Below, one piece after another: positions 43,801 through 55,734 of a stretch of 64,000 bases of DNA. Source of the DNA: Paraphaeosphaeria minitans (taxonomy: Eukaryota > Ascomycota > Dothideomycetes > Pleosporales > Didymosphaeriaceae). Location of the stretch: assembly GCA_015832175.1 (NCBI GenBank), contig WJXW01000010.1, forward strand, positions 310,001 through 374,000, in the 5' to 3' direction. Position numbers and translations under genes: made by a program. How positions within the stretch are numbered: position 1 is the stretch's first letter; each line of letters begins with the position of its first letter. The notes beneath the pieces were generated by a model. That model was not told the DNA's origin and searched no databases. It saw only the letters and a program-made list of their open reading frames with translations.

Positions 43801-46024
43801 CTGAACAGCCGCCTATCCTCCATATGGCATCATCGAGCGCTTGAGGCACCACGACCACAGCATCTCCGGACAATCTACCAAACCCGCGGACTTGGGACAG
43901 AGCGTCGTTTACTGATGGTACCGCAGCGTTAATGATGATCGGTGTACCATGCATCATGGTGTATCGGTGCAGTGCTCTTGCTGATTCTCGTGACAGTGAT
44001 CGAATCAGTTGCGACTCGTCAATGGCGTTCCGATCATCGTCGTCCATGACAGAGCTTGGAGAAAAACTGAGCAGTATCTTAGACTCGGGAACCAATTGTC
44101 CCGCGCTGGAGCGTATGGCGGACACGATCTCGGAGCGCTCCTCCTTTCCAGGATGCAAGATCTCGTTGAGCACATGAAGTTCTGCAGATGTACGGTAAGT
44201 TTGAAATGAACCAAGCTTGTCTTGAAAATTACCACAATAGCGCGGGCCAAGCTTGTGATATACAGCAATAAGTTCGTCCGACAGCGGCTCGGCAATGAGA
44301 TGGAACGAGGCCATGGATAGCCTCGACGACAACACATTGCGCCCAAGTCGAGGTGCAAGATTTCGCGGCGTGCCTAGAAAAGCAAGCACGCGATGCTGGC
44401 CGCGACTGGACGACAAGGACGCAAAGCTTTCTTGGCTACTTTCCAACACGGGAGGATGCGATGGGTAGTGTGCCTTCATGGTCTCGGTGAATTCACCGTC
44501 TACGAATAGATATGCCTGATGCGCACCCAGGCTCAAAGCCTTCGGCCGCTTGTGAACAACGGCGATGTGATACCACCGACCTTCTTGGAACTGCGGTGCT
44601 TTCTTGAAGCGAACACTAGGAGTTATGCCAACCGAGTGACCCATATATGTCTGCAAGATAAAACAACGGGTATCTTTCTCTAAGTATGCCATCAGGAAAC
44701 AGGTCTGTGTATCATCATATGCGCCGAAGATTGTAGTGTGACAGTTTGTATCGAATTTGTCCACTCGGACCCAGGTAGCGAAGGTGTAGCCACCACCGGG
44801 AGAGACAGGGGGGAAGGGCCGACCCATGTCTGGGAGCTCAATGGCGCTGAAGCCGTGCAGCGAGAGATCGAACTGAATGAAGGGCGCACCGCGAGAGAGG
44901 CGCATGCCTTGATGCAGAAACTCTGCAGCGTGCTCTGACGTTGCTGCCTTCCGAAAAAGATAGTAGGCATCATCGAGGTTGTTGATTCCAAACTCGATGA
45001 GTTCATCCGCAAGCTCGCGTAGGAGCCCTGCCTCAACCGGAGGACATCTGTTGTCGAACAAGAAGGGAAGTATGATACTGAGCACGCCGGTTATGTGCAC
45101 GCCAGCTTTGTTGTAGGAGGAGATGGCAGTGATTTGGAGTATCGCCAGCAGAACAGCGACCGACAATGGCTTCGAACGCGTTCCTGGAGCATCTTCGCCA
45201 GACAAGCCCTTCCAAAAGTTCAAAACAGTAGGTATGATATCTGAGTTCTGGAGGACCTCGGTGCCGCTGAAAACTGTTCGCACCTGTGTCCGCAAAGCGT
45301 CGATGTCAATGTCAATGTCGGTATCGGTACCACTGTATGTCGAACGAGGGCTTGTGACGACCATTTCGGCTGTAGTCTCCTCGTACTGCTGCCCATTCTG
45401 AAATCGGGCATCCTTTGGCTCGGCTTGCACCTCTTCAACCTTCCTGTCTATGTGGCGAAAGATGCGCGTTACCGCCTCTTCGCCGAGTGCAAAGGCGAAG
45501 AGACTGCCGAACAGCTGTTCCTGCCCCGCGTCATCCCGCTTGCTCTTAGACTGACCGCCAAAGATGCCGGTGCTGGCCAAGGCCTGCTCCAGGGCACTCC
45601 AGCCGTTGCCCTCGACCCTCTTGGCGAAGAAGCGCCTGTTGCCTGCGTGCTCGTTCAGGGCCTCTGAGAGCACATCCAAGGTGCTCTTGATCACCTCGAA
45701 AAAGTCGATGCGGTCGGGGGCGGAAAGGTGGTCAGGGTTGTAGAAGCCGGAGACGGAGCGGAGGGTCAAGAGTAGGACGTCGAAGCCGCGGACGTGGCGG
45801 AAGGCGTCTTTGGTCTGCGTGTGCTCGTGGGAGTCGATAAGCAGCTGGCGCATGCGGCGCAGGGCGTTGCTCTGGGTCTGGAGGACCTCTGGGGTGGGAG
45901 GGGAGCTCTCGGAGGCGACGACGAGCTCATCGGCGAGGCTACGCAGCTCGGCAATTTGGTTGTTCATGAGCGGTGCCCGCGAGGCAGTCGTGGAGGAGCG
46001 ATGGCGGCGGGCGGCCATGTTCAA
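37803..46024 (-). CDS. BPH1: BEACH-WD40 protein (Bph1/LvsA/neurobeachin family)
   Basis: 2683-aa BEACH protein in four exons: 46024-42878, 42831-42354, 42304-38199 and 38123-37803. Introns are 46, 49 and 75 nt; the last has a weaker GTCCGT donor. Exon 1 carries the helical N-terminus and a concanavalin-like module (GGYTFATWVRVDKFD near residue 420). Residues about 1860-1975 form the PH-BEACH domain (GLEAMEGLLIVGKDCLYLLD). The BEACH domain spans about 2030-2310 (WMKGELSNYHYLMFVNTLAG, then TFNDLTQYPVFPWI). C-terminal WD40 repeats start near 2390 (DCTIAIWKVHKT) and finish in the last exon (VYTGDEEGRVVRSYFF). Family members act at membrane trafficking and vacuole or lysosome-related steps. A second Met two codons downstream (46018) could also be the start. 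Confidence 0.93.
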
Positions 46025-46993
46025 TCAAGTGCACCGCCGAGGCGGGGGTGTAGACGAGGTCGCTGCAGGGAATGCAGAGTCATCGCTCTGGCATAGGGGA
46101 CCAGTCTCTAGCGAGGCGAGGGAGGAGAGCACTTGCAGCAGACGCGGTAGGAGCAATTGCTACGCTCATGGGGCAGCGAGATGGAATCGTCGAGTTCCAA
46201 AACGGAAGAGAGCTTGGGCCGCTTGGGCCCCTCCCCCCCTCGAGTGGACGAGCAGGCACCCTCCAAACGCGCGGTGAGATGCACACTCAGGTACTGCTGC
46301 GATGGGCGATGAACGATGGACGAGAGACGAGGGAGGAGGGAGGAGGAATGCACGCCGAAACTACTCGCCTGCCTGGTGGGTAGTTGCTGTCTATCGTTGC
46401 CGTTCACGCGCGCAGTGTTGTGCTCAGGCGCTGACCGTGGTGAGGCTGTTGGATGTTCACGCGGGTGTGCTCACTAGCCCTCCACGATTGGGGAAGGCAC
46501 GCCCGTCGCAGGGTCGCCACTGCCTGGGGAAGGGAAGGAAGGCACGCCCGTCGCCACTGCCGAGTGGTCCCTGTGACAAGCGCCCTCTGTCTGCGGAGAA
46601 GGACAGCAAGCAGCAGCAGCAGCAGCAGCAACGACACCATCCCACAGCGCATGCTCAAAGGCTCGCTATAGCTACTTAACCTCGCCAGACCTGAAGCGCG
46701 AGCTGTGAGGCGCGGCATCGTGCGAACCGCTTTCGGATGGAGGCTGGGGCACACATGACGCATACGGGGGGCTCGTGCGCCCATGCTGATACGCTGCCGA
46801 TAACAAGCTCACCGAGGCCCGGTATAAGTAGCTCATCACCATAGCTACCGCCTGCCCTGCCCTGCCCTCTCCAGCTCCAGCTCCTGCTTCCGCTCTCCCA
46901 TCCCCATCCCCCATCTTACTCCGTCTCTGTACCTCCCGTCCGTCTCTTCTTCCTCTGCATAGTGTACAAGACGCTGTCGCTCCAAACGCCATC
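46025..46993. promoter_or_regulatory. Divergent promoter region with CAG repeat
   Basis: About 970 bp between the BEACH gene and the subtilase. It contains (CAG)6-7 at 46611-46630, duplicated GGCACGCCCGTCGC segments near 46497 and 46542, and a CTGCC run near 46855. Confidence 0.5.
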
Positions 46994-48844
46994 ATGAGGT
47001 ACTCAGCCCTCGCCTTGCTGCCGCTGGCCGCAGCTTCGCCCTTCAAGGTGGGCACCATCCACAACGATGCCGCCCCGGTGCTGTCGTCGACCAACGCTGG
47101 CGAAGTTGTCCCGAACTCGTACATGGTCGTCTTCAAGAAGCACGTCGAGCACGCCGACGCCCAGAGCCACCATGAGTGGGTGCAGAGCGTCCACACCAAG
47201 GCTCAGGACGAGCGCTCCGAGCTCCGCAAGCGCTCCCAGTTCCCCATCACTACCGAGATCTTCGATGGTCTCAAGCACACATACGACATCGTCGGCGGCA
47301 TGATGGGCTACTCCGGTCACTTCGACGACGAGACCCTCGAGGAGATCCGAAGGCACCCAGATGTGAGTACCCTGTTTCCCGCCTCGAACCACCGCCCATG
47401 CCGAACCGTCAGCTCGAGCAGCCGATGAGTCGGCTTCGTGCTCCACGGTTCTGCTGCTGCGTCAACCTGTCGCTCCGCCCGGCGAGTTTGCGACTCTGCC
47501 TCTGTGCGGCTCGAGGACGCCATACGACGCAATCGCACGTCATCTCGTGCCTTGGTCCCTTGCATCTCAGGACCCAAGCTAATGTGGCTCGCGTGACAGG
47601 TCGACTACATCGAGAAGGACTCCATCGTCCACACCATGAAGGGTGATGAGTACGAGACCGAGAAGAACGCCCCGTGGGGTCTCGCCCGTATCTCGCACCG
47701 CAGCTCCCTGAGCTTTGGCACATGGAACAAGTACCTCTACTCTGCCGACGGAGGTGAGGGTGTTGATGTCTATGTCATCGACACCGGCACCAACCACAAG
47801 CACGTCGACTTTGAGGGTCGTGCCCACTGGGGCAAGACCATCCCCAACGGCGACGCTGACGAGGATGGCAACGGCCACGGCACTCACTGCTCCGGCACTG
47901 TTGCTGGCAAGAAGTACGGTGTCGCCAAGAAGGCTGAGGTCTACGCCGTCAAGGTGCTCCGCTCCAACGGCTCTGGTACCATGTCCGATGTCGTCAAGGG
48001 TGTCGAGTACGCTGTTCAGGCCCACATCGCGCAGGTCAAGAAGGCCAAGGATGGCAAGCGCAAGGGCTTCAAGGGCTCTGCTGCCAACATGAGCTTGGGC
48101 GGTGGCAAGTCCACTACTCTCGACCTTGCCGTGAACGCCGCTGTCAAGGCTGGCATCCACTTTGCTGTCGCTGCCGGTAACGACAACGCCGATTCGTGCA
48201 ACTACTCTCCTGCTGCTGCTGAGAACGCCGTCACTGTCGGTGCCTCTACTCTCCTTGATGAGCGTGCCTACTTCTCCAACTACGGAAAGTGCAACGACAT
48301 CTTTGCTCCCGGGCTCAACATCCTTTCCACCTGGATCGGCTCTGAGCACGCCACCAACACCATCTCCGGTACCTCCATGGCCTCGCCCCACATTGCTGGT
48401 CTCCTCGCCTACCTGCTCTCTCTCCAGCCTGCTAAGGACTCTGCCTACGCTGTCGCTGAAATCACCCCCAAGAAGCTCAAGGACAACCTCATCTCCATTG
48501 GTACCGTCGGTGCTCTCTCTGATGTTCCCAGCAACACCAAGAACATCCTCGCCTGGAACGGTGGTGGCTCGTCCAACTACTCCGACATCATCGAGAAGGG
48601 TGGCTACACGGTCAAGGCCGAGAAGGAGGAGAAGAAGGAGGGTCTCACCATCAACATTCCTTCCGTCGCTGAGGTCGAGAAGGACCTCGAGGCCGAGTTC
48701 AAGGTCGCCAAGAACGCGGCTGGACGTGCTGGCTCTCACCTCCACGAGAAGCTTGACAAGCTCACTGGTGAGATTGAAGACTTCATCACTGAGGAGATGG
48801 AGGGCTTCTTTGAGGAGTTCAAGGAGCGCGTTGCCCGCGAGTAA
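46994..48844 (+). CDS. PRB1: Subtilisin-like serine protease, vacuolar proteinase B/cerevisin type
   Basis: 537-aa S8A protease of the proteinase-K/cerevisin group (yeast Prb1, Aspergillus Alp2; relatives are fungal group-18 allergens). Exons are 46994-47362 and 47600-48844; the 237-nt phase-0 intron (GTGAGT donor, GACAG acceptor) is long for this genome. The signal peptide is about residues 1-15 (MRYSALALLPLAAAS). An inhibitor-I9 propeptide runs to about 135 (SYMVVFKKHVEHADAQSHHE). The catalytic triad is Asp184 (VIDTGTN), His216 (GNGHGTHCSG) and Ser382 (GTSMASPH). After about residue 450 comes a charged amphipathic C-terminal extension (VEKDLEAEFKVAKNAAG) typical of the vacuolar form. Strong codon bias suggests high expression. 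It should mature by autoprocessing and act in the vacuole, possibly also secreted. Confidence 0.95.
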
Positions 48845-49410
48845 GCGATAGCTTTTGTGGAGGCTGCGAACATGTTTGCATATAGCACTGGTGTGCTTGG
48901 GTGTATTGTTCCGTAGCACGCATGACATACAGATGGGATTGGTCCGGATCTAGGCGCTGGGGTTTGTGCGCTTTTTTATCATATTCCTTTTTGTCGACAG
49001 TATATGTCACATGTCAGATCTGGCGTAACTCATAATAGGGTTCTTTAAATGCGAAGGAAGATAGCTAGCAGCTAGAAATGCATGTGTGACGCTTCCGCAA
49101 CTTGAATCTTCTCTGTATCATGTACGCTGCTGTGACTCACAACTTTACACAACAATCGTTGGTGTACGCTTGCCTGCTCTGTTGCCATCAAATAGCGTAA
49201 AGATGGTGCCACTTTCCTCGCTGACTAAGCTACGCCGCTGACGGGCCGGCAATCTTTGGCGGGGTTCAACACCCAGCTACATCCGCGATAGGTAGACATA
49301 CTGCTTTTCGATAACACCAGACCTAAATCGAAATGTCACAAGACATGGCCGAATGAGGGATTACTGGTCAGCATAATGTGACAGTCCCACTCCGGTGCCC
49401 AAAAACAACG
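48845..49410. other. Intergenic spacer
   Basis: About 570 bp: 3' flank of the protease and promoter of the zinc-cluster gene. Nothing further recognised. Confidence 0.4.
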
Positions 49411-51696
49411 ATGCCTGCGGCCAATAGCTCCCCCGATGCATCGACGCCTGATTCAGCGATAGCAATACAGAAGAGGCCGATACAGAAATCTTTTTCGTGC
49501 GCCTTGTGCGCTCAGCGGAAGGTCAAGTGCGACAAAGCGTCGGGCGGATGCTCCAACTGCACCAAGGCGCGTGTGGAGTGTATTTACAAAGCTCCCCCGC
49601 CCCCAAGGCGCCGCAAGAAAGGGCAGCATGCAAGGGAATTGGATGTTCAGGCTAGGTTGAAGCTGTATGAGAAGACGCTGAGGGCGCATGGCGTGGATCC
49701 TGAAGAGTTGTTGAGGAGGGAGGAGGGGCCAGCACGACCAGAGGAGCCGATCGGGATTAATAAGTATGTGGACGATATCAGGGTGTCCCGCGATGGGAGT
49801 GCCGAAGGAGATGGAAAGAAGGGAGCGGGTGTTCTTGTGGCTGAAGGGGGGAAGAGCAGGTATCTGGAGAATACATTGTGGACTAGCCTCCAAAGCGAAT
49901 TTCGAGACCCGAAGAGAATATTGGAAGACTCCTCTGATGAAGAAGAGGTGGAATTGACTCCGGGTATGAGTGCCACCTCCCGACTCGGCACGCGTGAAGG
50001 CGACGCGCTCCTCGGCACTTCGGTTCTGGGCAGCTCGAATGTGCCTGGCAGCCTTCGCACATTCCATCCAAGTCCTGGGCAGATCTTCAAGCTCTGGCAG
50101 GTCTACTTGGAAAACATAAATCCCCTGATCAAGGTCTTCCATGCGCCCACGGTGCAGCAAATCATCTCCAAAGCCAGTGGGAATCTGGACGACGTGCCAA
50201 AGAAGGTCGAGTGTCTGATGTTTGGCATCTACTGCACTGCCGTAGAAAGCCTTGGGAATTCAGAGTGTATAGCTATCCTGGGAGAGCCAAAAGACGTCGT
50301 CAGCCAGCGCTTCAAAACCGCCGGCCACCTCGCTCTCATCCGCTCCAGCTTCCTCAAAACCTCCGACCCCATCGTCCTCCAAGCTCTAGTCCTCTACAAC
50401 GCCTCCCTCATCAACTTTGACGCGCGCGTCATCTGGATCCTCACTGGCGTCGCCGCCCGCATCGGCCAACGCATAGGCCTCCACCGCGACCCTGCGACCC
50501 TCGGTCTGCCCCCCTTCGAGTGCGAAATGCGCCGCCGCCTCTGGTACCAGATCATGATTCAGGATGGGTTCGCGGAGAAGCTCGCCGGGACCGGCGGCAC
50601 CATGTTCTTCGGCGAAGTGAAACGCCCCTCGAACCTCAACGACAGCGACCTCTTCCCCGCCATGCAGGAACTTCCGCCAGAGCACGAGGGCGCTACCGAA
50701 ATGATGTTCTTCCTCATCCGCTGCCATCTCGGCGAATTCCTGCGGCACTCCAAAAACCCCCAGAGCTCGTTCGACGGCGTGTGGAACACGCTGAGCGGGG
50801 ACCGGGCAAGCCTGCAGGCCAAGGACAAAGCGATCGACGAGCTGGCTGCGCTGTACCAGCGCAAGTTTCTGGATCATTGCGACGCGAGTATCCCGCTGCA
50901 CTTCATGTGCACGTACCTCTCCAAAGGCGTGGTCGCCATGCTGCGCTTCATCGCGCACTGTCCCGATGGCACCGACGCGGAACTCCCCCAAAGTGAGAAA
51001 GACCTGCTCTTCCAGTGGGCGGTGAGCGTTGTCAGATGGCAGAACATGGCATACACGACCAAAGAAATGCAGGGTTGTTTGTGGCATATCAACAGCCACT
51101 TCCAATGGAAGGCGTTTGTGTATTTTGTGTCTGCGCTGAAGTATAGGACGACGGGCGAGGAGGTGGATAGAGCGTGGAAGGAGGTACAGACGGTATTTGA
51201 CTTCCATCCGAATTTCTCGACGCAGGCGTCCCGGCAGGCACTCCCGATTGCGGTCGCGACGTTGACGCTGACGAGTTGGGGTGCGTACATTGCCGCGAGG
51301 GGTGTTCCGAAGGGGGGCGAGCCGCCTTTCATACAGATTCTGCGGGCTAGGAAGGCGAAGGCGGACTCGAAACCTGCCAAATCGAACCAAGCTACGGAAG
51401 CTCCACTGCAGGCACCCCTCACAGACCTCGATCTCACCACACAACCCCCGTTCATCCCGCAACAAGATTTTCCAGCCGTGGGTGGCTATGCCGAGCCGAT
51501 GGAATATTTCCAGTGGGACGCCAGTCTAGCGACTATGTTTGACAACCCACAACTGGGCGATCTAGACGTCCCGATGCTGGAGGGCCAGCCGAACTGGTCG
51601 AACTGGGATAATCTAATGCTGAATTTTGAGCTGCAGAAGGCTAATAGCTTTGCGGTGGATGTGGGTGGGTTTGAGATGGCGTACGATACGTGGTAA
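49411..51696 (+). CDS. Zn(II)2Cys6 fungal transcription factor
   Basis: 761-aa Gal4-type regulator, intronless. The first ATG of the frame (49411) is used; the open frame extends slightly upstream only through a GTG. The binuclear zinc cluster is C30-x2-C33-x6-C40-x6-C47-x2-C50-x6-C57 (CALCAQRKVKC, GGCSNCTKARVEC), followed by a basic linker (PPPPRRRKKGQHARELD) and a dimerisation helix. The fungal-specific transcription factor domain covers about 230-560 (LIKVFHAPTVQQIISKA, RIGLHRDPATLGLPPFECEM, RRRLWYQIMIQDGF). The C-terminal 100 residues are rich in Pro, Gln and acidic/aromatic residues and may form the activation domain. Nuclear. No neighbouring biosynthetic cluster indicates its target. 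Confidence 0.94.
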   Translation: MPAANSSPDASTPDSAIAIQKRPIQKSFSCALCAQRKVKCDKASGGCSNCTKARVECIYKAPPPPRRRKKGQHARELDVQARLKLYEKTLRAHGVDPEELLRREEGPARPEEPIGINKYVDDIRVSRDGSAEGDGKKGAGVLVAEGGKSRYLENTLWTSLQSEFRDPKRILEDSSDEEEVELTPGMSATSRLGTREGDALLGTSVLGSSNVPGSLRTFHPSPGQIFKLWQVYLENINPLIKVFHAPTVQQIISKASGNLDDVPKKVECLMFGIYCTAVESLGNSECIAILGEPKDVVSQRFKTAGHLALIRSSFLKTSDPIVLQALVLYNASLINFDARVIWILTGVAARIGQRIGLHRDPATLGLPPFECEMRRRLWYQIMIQDGFAEKLAGTGGTMFFGEVKRPSNLNDSDLFPAMQELPPEHEGATEMMFFLIRCHLGEFLRHSKNPQSSFDGVWNTLSGDRASLQAKDKAIDELAALYQRKFLDHCDASIPLHFMCTYLSKGVVAMLRFIAHCPDGTDAELPQSEKDLLFQWAVSVVRWQNMAYTTKEMQGCLWHINSHFQWKAFVYFVSALKYRTTGEEVDRAWKEVQTVFDFHPNFSTQASRQALPIAVATLTLTSWGAYIAARGVPKGGEPPFIQILRARKAKADSKPAKSNQATEAPLQAPLTDLDLTTQPPFIPQQDFPAVGGYAEPMEYFQWDASLATMFDNPQLGDLDVPMLEGQPNWSNWDNLMLNFELQKANSFAVDVGGFEMAYDTW

Positions 51697-53040
51697 TGGT
51701 CCGGTTTAGCAAGAGGGACCGGGAAGATATCGAGGGACTGGACGCGAGGTGGGTACATGAGTCCTGTTGGTGTTGGAACTAGGATACCTCAAAGGCATAG
51801 ACGTTCCAAAGCGAATTGGAGCCGTGTAGTGGAAAACAGCGTGTCCGGAGTCCTCTGGTTGGGTTACCCGTTTTGATATCGACTCTCGCACGGAACGGAG
51901 ATGTCATACGCCCCAATGGAAAGAATACCGGATGATCTTGGCAACCTAGTGGAAAAGCCTCTTCTCTTCGCGGCTTCGACGTGGGCGGGCGACGGGGTCG
52001 AAGGTCGGGTGGGAGCAGCGGGACGACAACAACGGGCACCTTGATCAAGTCTCCGTGTGGCTGTAACCACGAGTAACAAGTTCAGAAACAAGAGCTGGGT
52101 TCGCCCGCGCAGACCAAGGTACTCCAGGATAGTGGGAATGCTAAACGGGCCATCCACAGTCGTCCCAAAGCTCAGAGCCTGCATTGCTTACCCTAGGGTA
52201 AATCAAAGTATCAGAATTTCTACCCGAGGTGGGGGGTTTGCGCGGGGAGTGGGAACGTCGAGGCCGTCTTGGAGATTGCGACACTGCAGCACACGCTCCC
52301 AAGGTTCTGTGTGGAAAGAAAAATTCGGTTGAATGTATGCGAGGTTATTGTTTTGTGTTAGCTGTGTAATCTAGAAATCTTTTTTTTCTGCGTGGACGCG
52401 TTTCCTCTTCACACCAGTAAGGTGCGTTTGGAATTGGTTTCTGCTGGACGCAAGGACTCGGTATGCGGAGAATAGGTATCAGATCGGAGGAGGGCCAGGG
52501 TTCACCAAGCGCGGTTTTTTTCTTCTTCTTCTCCTTCATGTTTTGTATCCTGGCAGCATCGTGTACCACAGGTAGTATAGATAAAAAGACGTCTTGAGTA
52601 GGATAATCCTGTTAGGGATCACCCCACGATGATGCCAACTGTTGAAATGGCTTCCATTGCCCCAGCAGGCCTGAGCGCATATCGTTTAAGCCCGCAATCC
52701 ACCACAGTCGCAACCTCGTGAGTCGGGGAACCGATGTACTCCCCAGGTCCCGCCTAGCAGAAACCTGCTCCCAGACGCTCGTCACCTCATCATCCAAGAA
52801 AACATCCTCGAATACCAAAATGGCAGAATCCCTAGCGCTTGGAATCGTGTCGACAGGCGGAGCAAGTGCTGATGTCGACCCGTGTGCATCTGCAACTCTT
52901 GGCATCTGTAAGGGATCGAGTCTAAGTACCCCGTGGAAAGAAAGAAAGGAAGCACGAAAGAACTCTTTCTAGCTTCGCTGAGATATAGTACTGTCCTGAC
53001 TCACGCTGACTGTGGACCCGCGTTCTGGGTAAAGCATGTT
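51697..53040. other. Intergenic region, no supported gene
   Basis: About 1.3 kb. Frames at 52612-52905 (minus) and 52718-52972 (plus) overlap each other and show no family resemblance. A T/C tract near 52515-52532 and a T9 run near 52380 are the only simple features. Confidence 0.35.
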
Positions 53041-53210
53041 CTGTATTCGGGACACCATTCCAACCTCGTCATTACCTGCGGCCTAGATACCCACAAGGCT
53101 CACCGCAGCATTGTCTGTCCCAGCGCGCAAATCTTCGTGGGGAGCGGTGCGGTTCCCTGGAGTGGATTCGGAGAGTTACAAGGAAGATCTACCTAACGAA
53201 GAGCCCGTCC
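53041..53210 (+). pseudogene. Decayed BTB/POZ domain fragment
   Basis: In one frame 53041-53145 reads HHSNLVITCGLDTHKAHRSI then VCP, and in another frame 53135-53200 continues RFPGVDSESYKEDLPNEEP. Together these follow the BTB pattern of the intact gene 1 kb downstream (KHSDFEITC, KVHKAIVCP, then an acidic loop and LP). The change of frame near 53130-53140 and the lack of a continuation to the rest of the domain mark it as a broken copy. It is probably a degraded paralog rather than a recent duplicate, since identity with the intact gene is low. Confidence 0.6.
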
Positions 53211-53473
53211 TTCTTTCTACGAAGGCAACTATGCGCCATTCGTTTCTCCTTCTGTTCTCAATAGCATTGAAGAAGCCGCCCTATCGAAGCCGCACTAAAG
53301 AAGCCGCCCGTATTCCCACACTAGCCCGGATAGCTTGCTCAGTGCGTATTGGAGCTATAAAAGTGTTTGTAGCTATTACACCTGCTATTTCAACTGCGGG
53401 GAAGACAACAGTTGTTTAGGCGTGACGCTTTGTTAACGTTCCGTCTGCTCGAAGTGCTACCCTCCGATTCCTA

Positions 53474-53704
53474 GTGCACAGGCAGGACTTGTTGAGCAAG
53501 ACGGTTGCTAACTATCTTGAGTCGGTGTTAGATGAGAAGATTGAGGATCTACTGATCTGCGAACACAGCTTTAGATACGAGGTATGTCGGGAGCGGGTTA
53601 TTGAGGTGCAAGGGTGGACAGATGATAAGATGGGCGAGATCAAGAAGCGCTATGATGAAAATTGGTGGGGCTACCTTCGTCATCTTGTGAAGGAAGTCAT
53701 GTAG
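53474..53704 (+). pseudogene. Orphan terminal-exon-like reading frame
   Basis: An open frame of 76 codons reading as ordinary helical protein (VANYLESVLDEKIEDLLICE, YDENWWGYLRHLVKEVM, stop) with no credible upstream exon. It could be the last exon of a decayed gene, perhaps belonging with the BTB remnant 300 bp upstream, but the sequence does not match the C-terminus of the intact BTB protein. Low confidence. Confidence 0.3.
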
Positions 53705-54115
53705 TAAAAGGCCAGGGAGTTGCCATCAGTTTAAGGTTAACGTTGAGTGCGGGGAAGGATATGGTGACGTGAAGGTTGGAGCATGATGCGTAATGTTCGG
53801 GTTCTCGATGATCCAGGTTCGATATGACTGCTTATGCCGTCTAGTATAACTTGATACAACTTCCTGGCATCGGGCAGTGTATTTTTTTTTTTGCTTTTCT
53901 TCTTCTTCTTCTTCTCTTTGATCTTTCACATTTGACGTTGCGCGCCCGGCTGCCTCGGTTGTCCCGTTTGCTGCCTCACTACCCACTTTTCGTACCTTCC
54001 CTTTTCACTTGTTTGCACCGAGATTCTGCCGGCTTGTTTTGATATTGGCGTCGTCGCTCTAGATATCTCCTTCTGACAACAACCCACACCTCGCGTCCCA
54101 AAAGTGCACGCAAAG

Positions 54116-55058
54116 ATGGCGGACGCGGCCGTGAAGCGTCATATGGAGGCGATGCAGCGGTAAGTGCCTTTCCTCATCCAAACCTGAGTCACCTCAGGAG
54201 ATGTAATGAAGTTGCTGACAGTATTTAGCTTGCTAGAGACGGGTAAGCATTCGGATTTCGAGATCACCTGCCAGAATGAGACCTTCAAGGTGCACAAGGC
54301 CATTGTCTGTCCGCAGTCAAAGTCCTTCGAGAAAGCGCTGACCTTCGCGGCCGGAAAAGTGAGTACATAGAAGTCCAAACGGCGTCAAGTCACTACATCT
54401 CCCATACGTTGCGACGTTCGTTTGATTCATCAATTGAATAGGGTTGGCGAAAGTCTAGGAGGCTGAGGAACGCAAAATCTATTTACCACACGACGATGCT
54501 GCCATGGTGGGGCTTCTCGTTCAGTACTTCTACAAGGCTGAGTACGATCCGATTATCGCAGATCCTATGGTGCCACATTTCTGCAACAATGATTATTATT
54601 ACCAATGCGACAACAAAGTCGTCTGTCCTCACCATATATGTGGGCCGGAAACCTGCGGTGATGATTGTTTCAGATTCGTTTGTCCGATATGCCAGAGCGT
54701 CCTTAAAGGCAACGGAGAGCAGCTCGTCACTCACGCGAAGATGTACGAGATTGCAGAAAAGTATGATGTAACTGGAGAAAAAGGCCTTTCCGCTGAGAAG
54801 TTTAAACGTAAGATTCTGTATAGGAACCGTTTCACATACACTTACTCTGTGCCAGGTGTTTGTTCGGAGCTCTGGGATGATCCAAGCTTCCCTATCGCTG
54901 CCAACTTGGCGTTTTCTACGACGCCAGACAAGGATATGGGTCTCTGTTCTTGCGAGGAGAAGACGATCCTGTCAAACCCTTCGCTCTGGGAAAAATCCGA
55001 GATTGAGGTTCTGCTCAGCAACTCCCCTGGTCTGGCTTTGGAAGTAAGGTACGCGTAG
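54116..55058 (+). CDS. BTB/POZ domain protein
   Basis: 241-aa BTB protein in four exons: 54116-54159, 54229-54358, 54459-54807 and 54856-55058. Introns are 69, 100 and 48 nt. The N-terminal part is the BTB fold (KHSDFEITCQNETFKVHKAI then VCP; LPHDDAAMVGLLVQYFYKAE). Residues about 100-155 are a Cys/His-rich insertion (CNNDYYYQC, CPHHICGPETCGDDC, CPIC) common in Pezizomycotina BTB proteins, then MYEIAEKYDVTGEKGLSAEK and the helical C-terminus. The third intron is a multiple of three and contains no stop, so retention would add 16 residues; the spliced form matches the family (KFKRVCSELWDDPSFP). Lacking other domains it may be a CUL3 adaptor or dimerisation protein; target unknown. Confidence 0.86.
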
Positions 55059-55734
55059 GTCGAAGTATGCTTGTCCGTTCAGTGGTAACACAAGTGCACC
55101 ATATAACACACGATCAAGAGTTTTGAAGGTAGTGTGTTAGCTCAAGAGAGTTAATGCCGTGATCGAGCAGGTGGGAGTAGTACTGCAATTTCGTGGAGAG
55201 TATTGCGAACGGAGTGTTATTGTGGTTCTTTACAGAATCCAACTGCTACGCTCAGGCGACATCCAGTGGAATCTCTATCCAAAGCATGGGCTCATTTGGG
55301 GTTGAACCCATCTATTTTATTCAGTTGAAATCCTCGTTTCCAGTATAGATATTCATCCCACCAACAGTTCCAGGCCCGTCGGGCCGACATATTGTCTTTA
55401 GTGAGTTAACAAACAGTGTGGATGATGTTGAACTGGCGCTGCTGATCTATGTGCCTCCTGACTAACAAAGACGAGGTGGCCATATTCCCTTAACTGGCCC
55501 GCAATTCTTTAGAGCCAACATTAAACTCGCGTTAGCCTCATCAACAACCAGGTATTAGCAGCTTGCTTTCGATCGATGCCTCTGAGATTTGGCTGCACCA
55601 CTAGGCCGCACTTTTTATTTTATTTCTCCTGCTTAGGTGGACAATCTTCCAAGCTTTCTTGTAAACCACTGGGCGGTCCTTACCTTCGCAAAACACAAAA
55701 CATATCAACCAAATTTAAATATATATCGTTCAAC
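55059..55734. other. Convergent intergenic spacer
   Basis: About 680 bp. No gene, RNA or repeat recognised. Confidence 0.4.

Noticed and set aside
47579..48928. 449-codon antisense frame across the protease gene
   Set aside because: It mirrors strong codon bias of the sense gene (Val/Asp/Leu-rich, no motifs), a known artefact of GC3-rich genes.
50386..51465. 359-codon antisense frame over the zinc-cluster regulator
   Set aside because: Shadow of the sense codon bias; Arg/Glu/Val-rich without family features.
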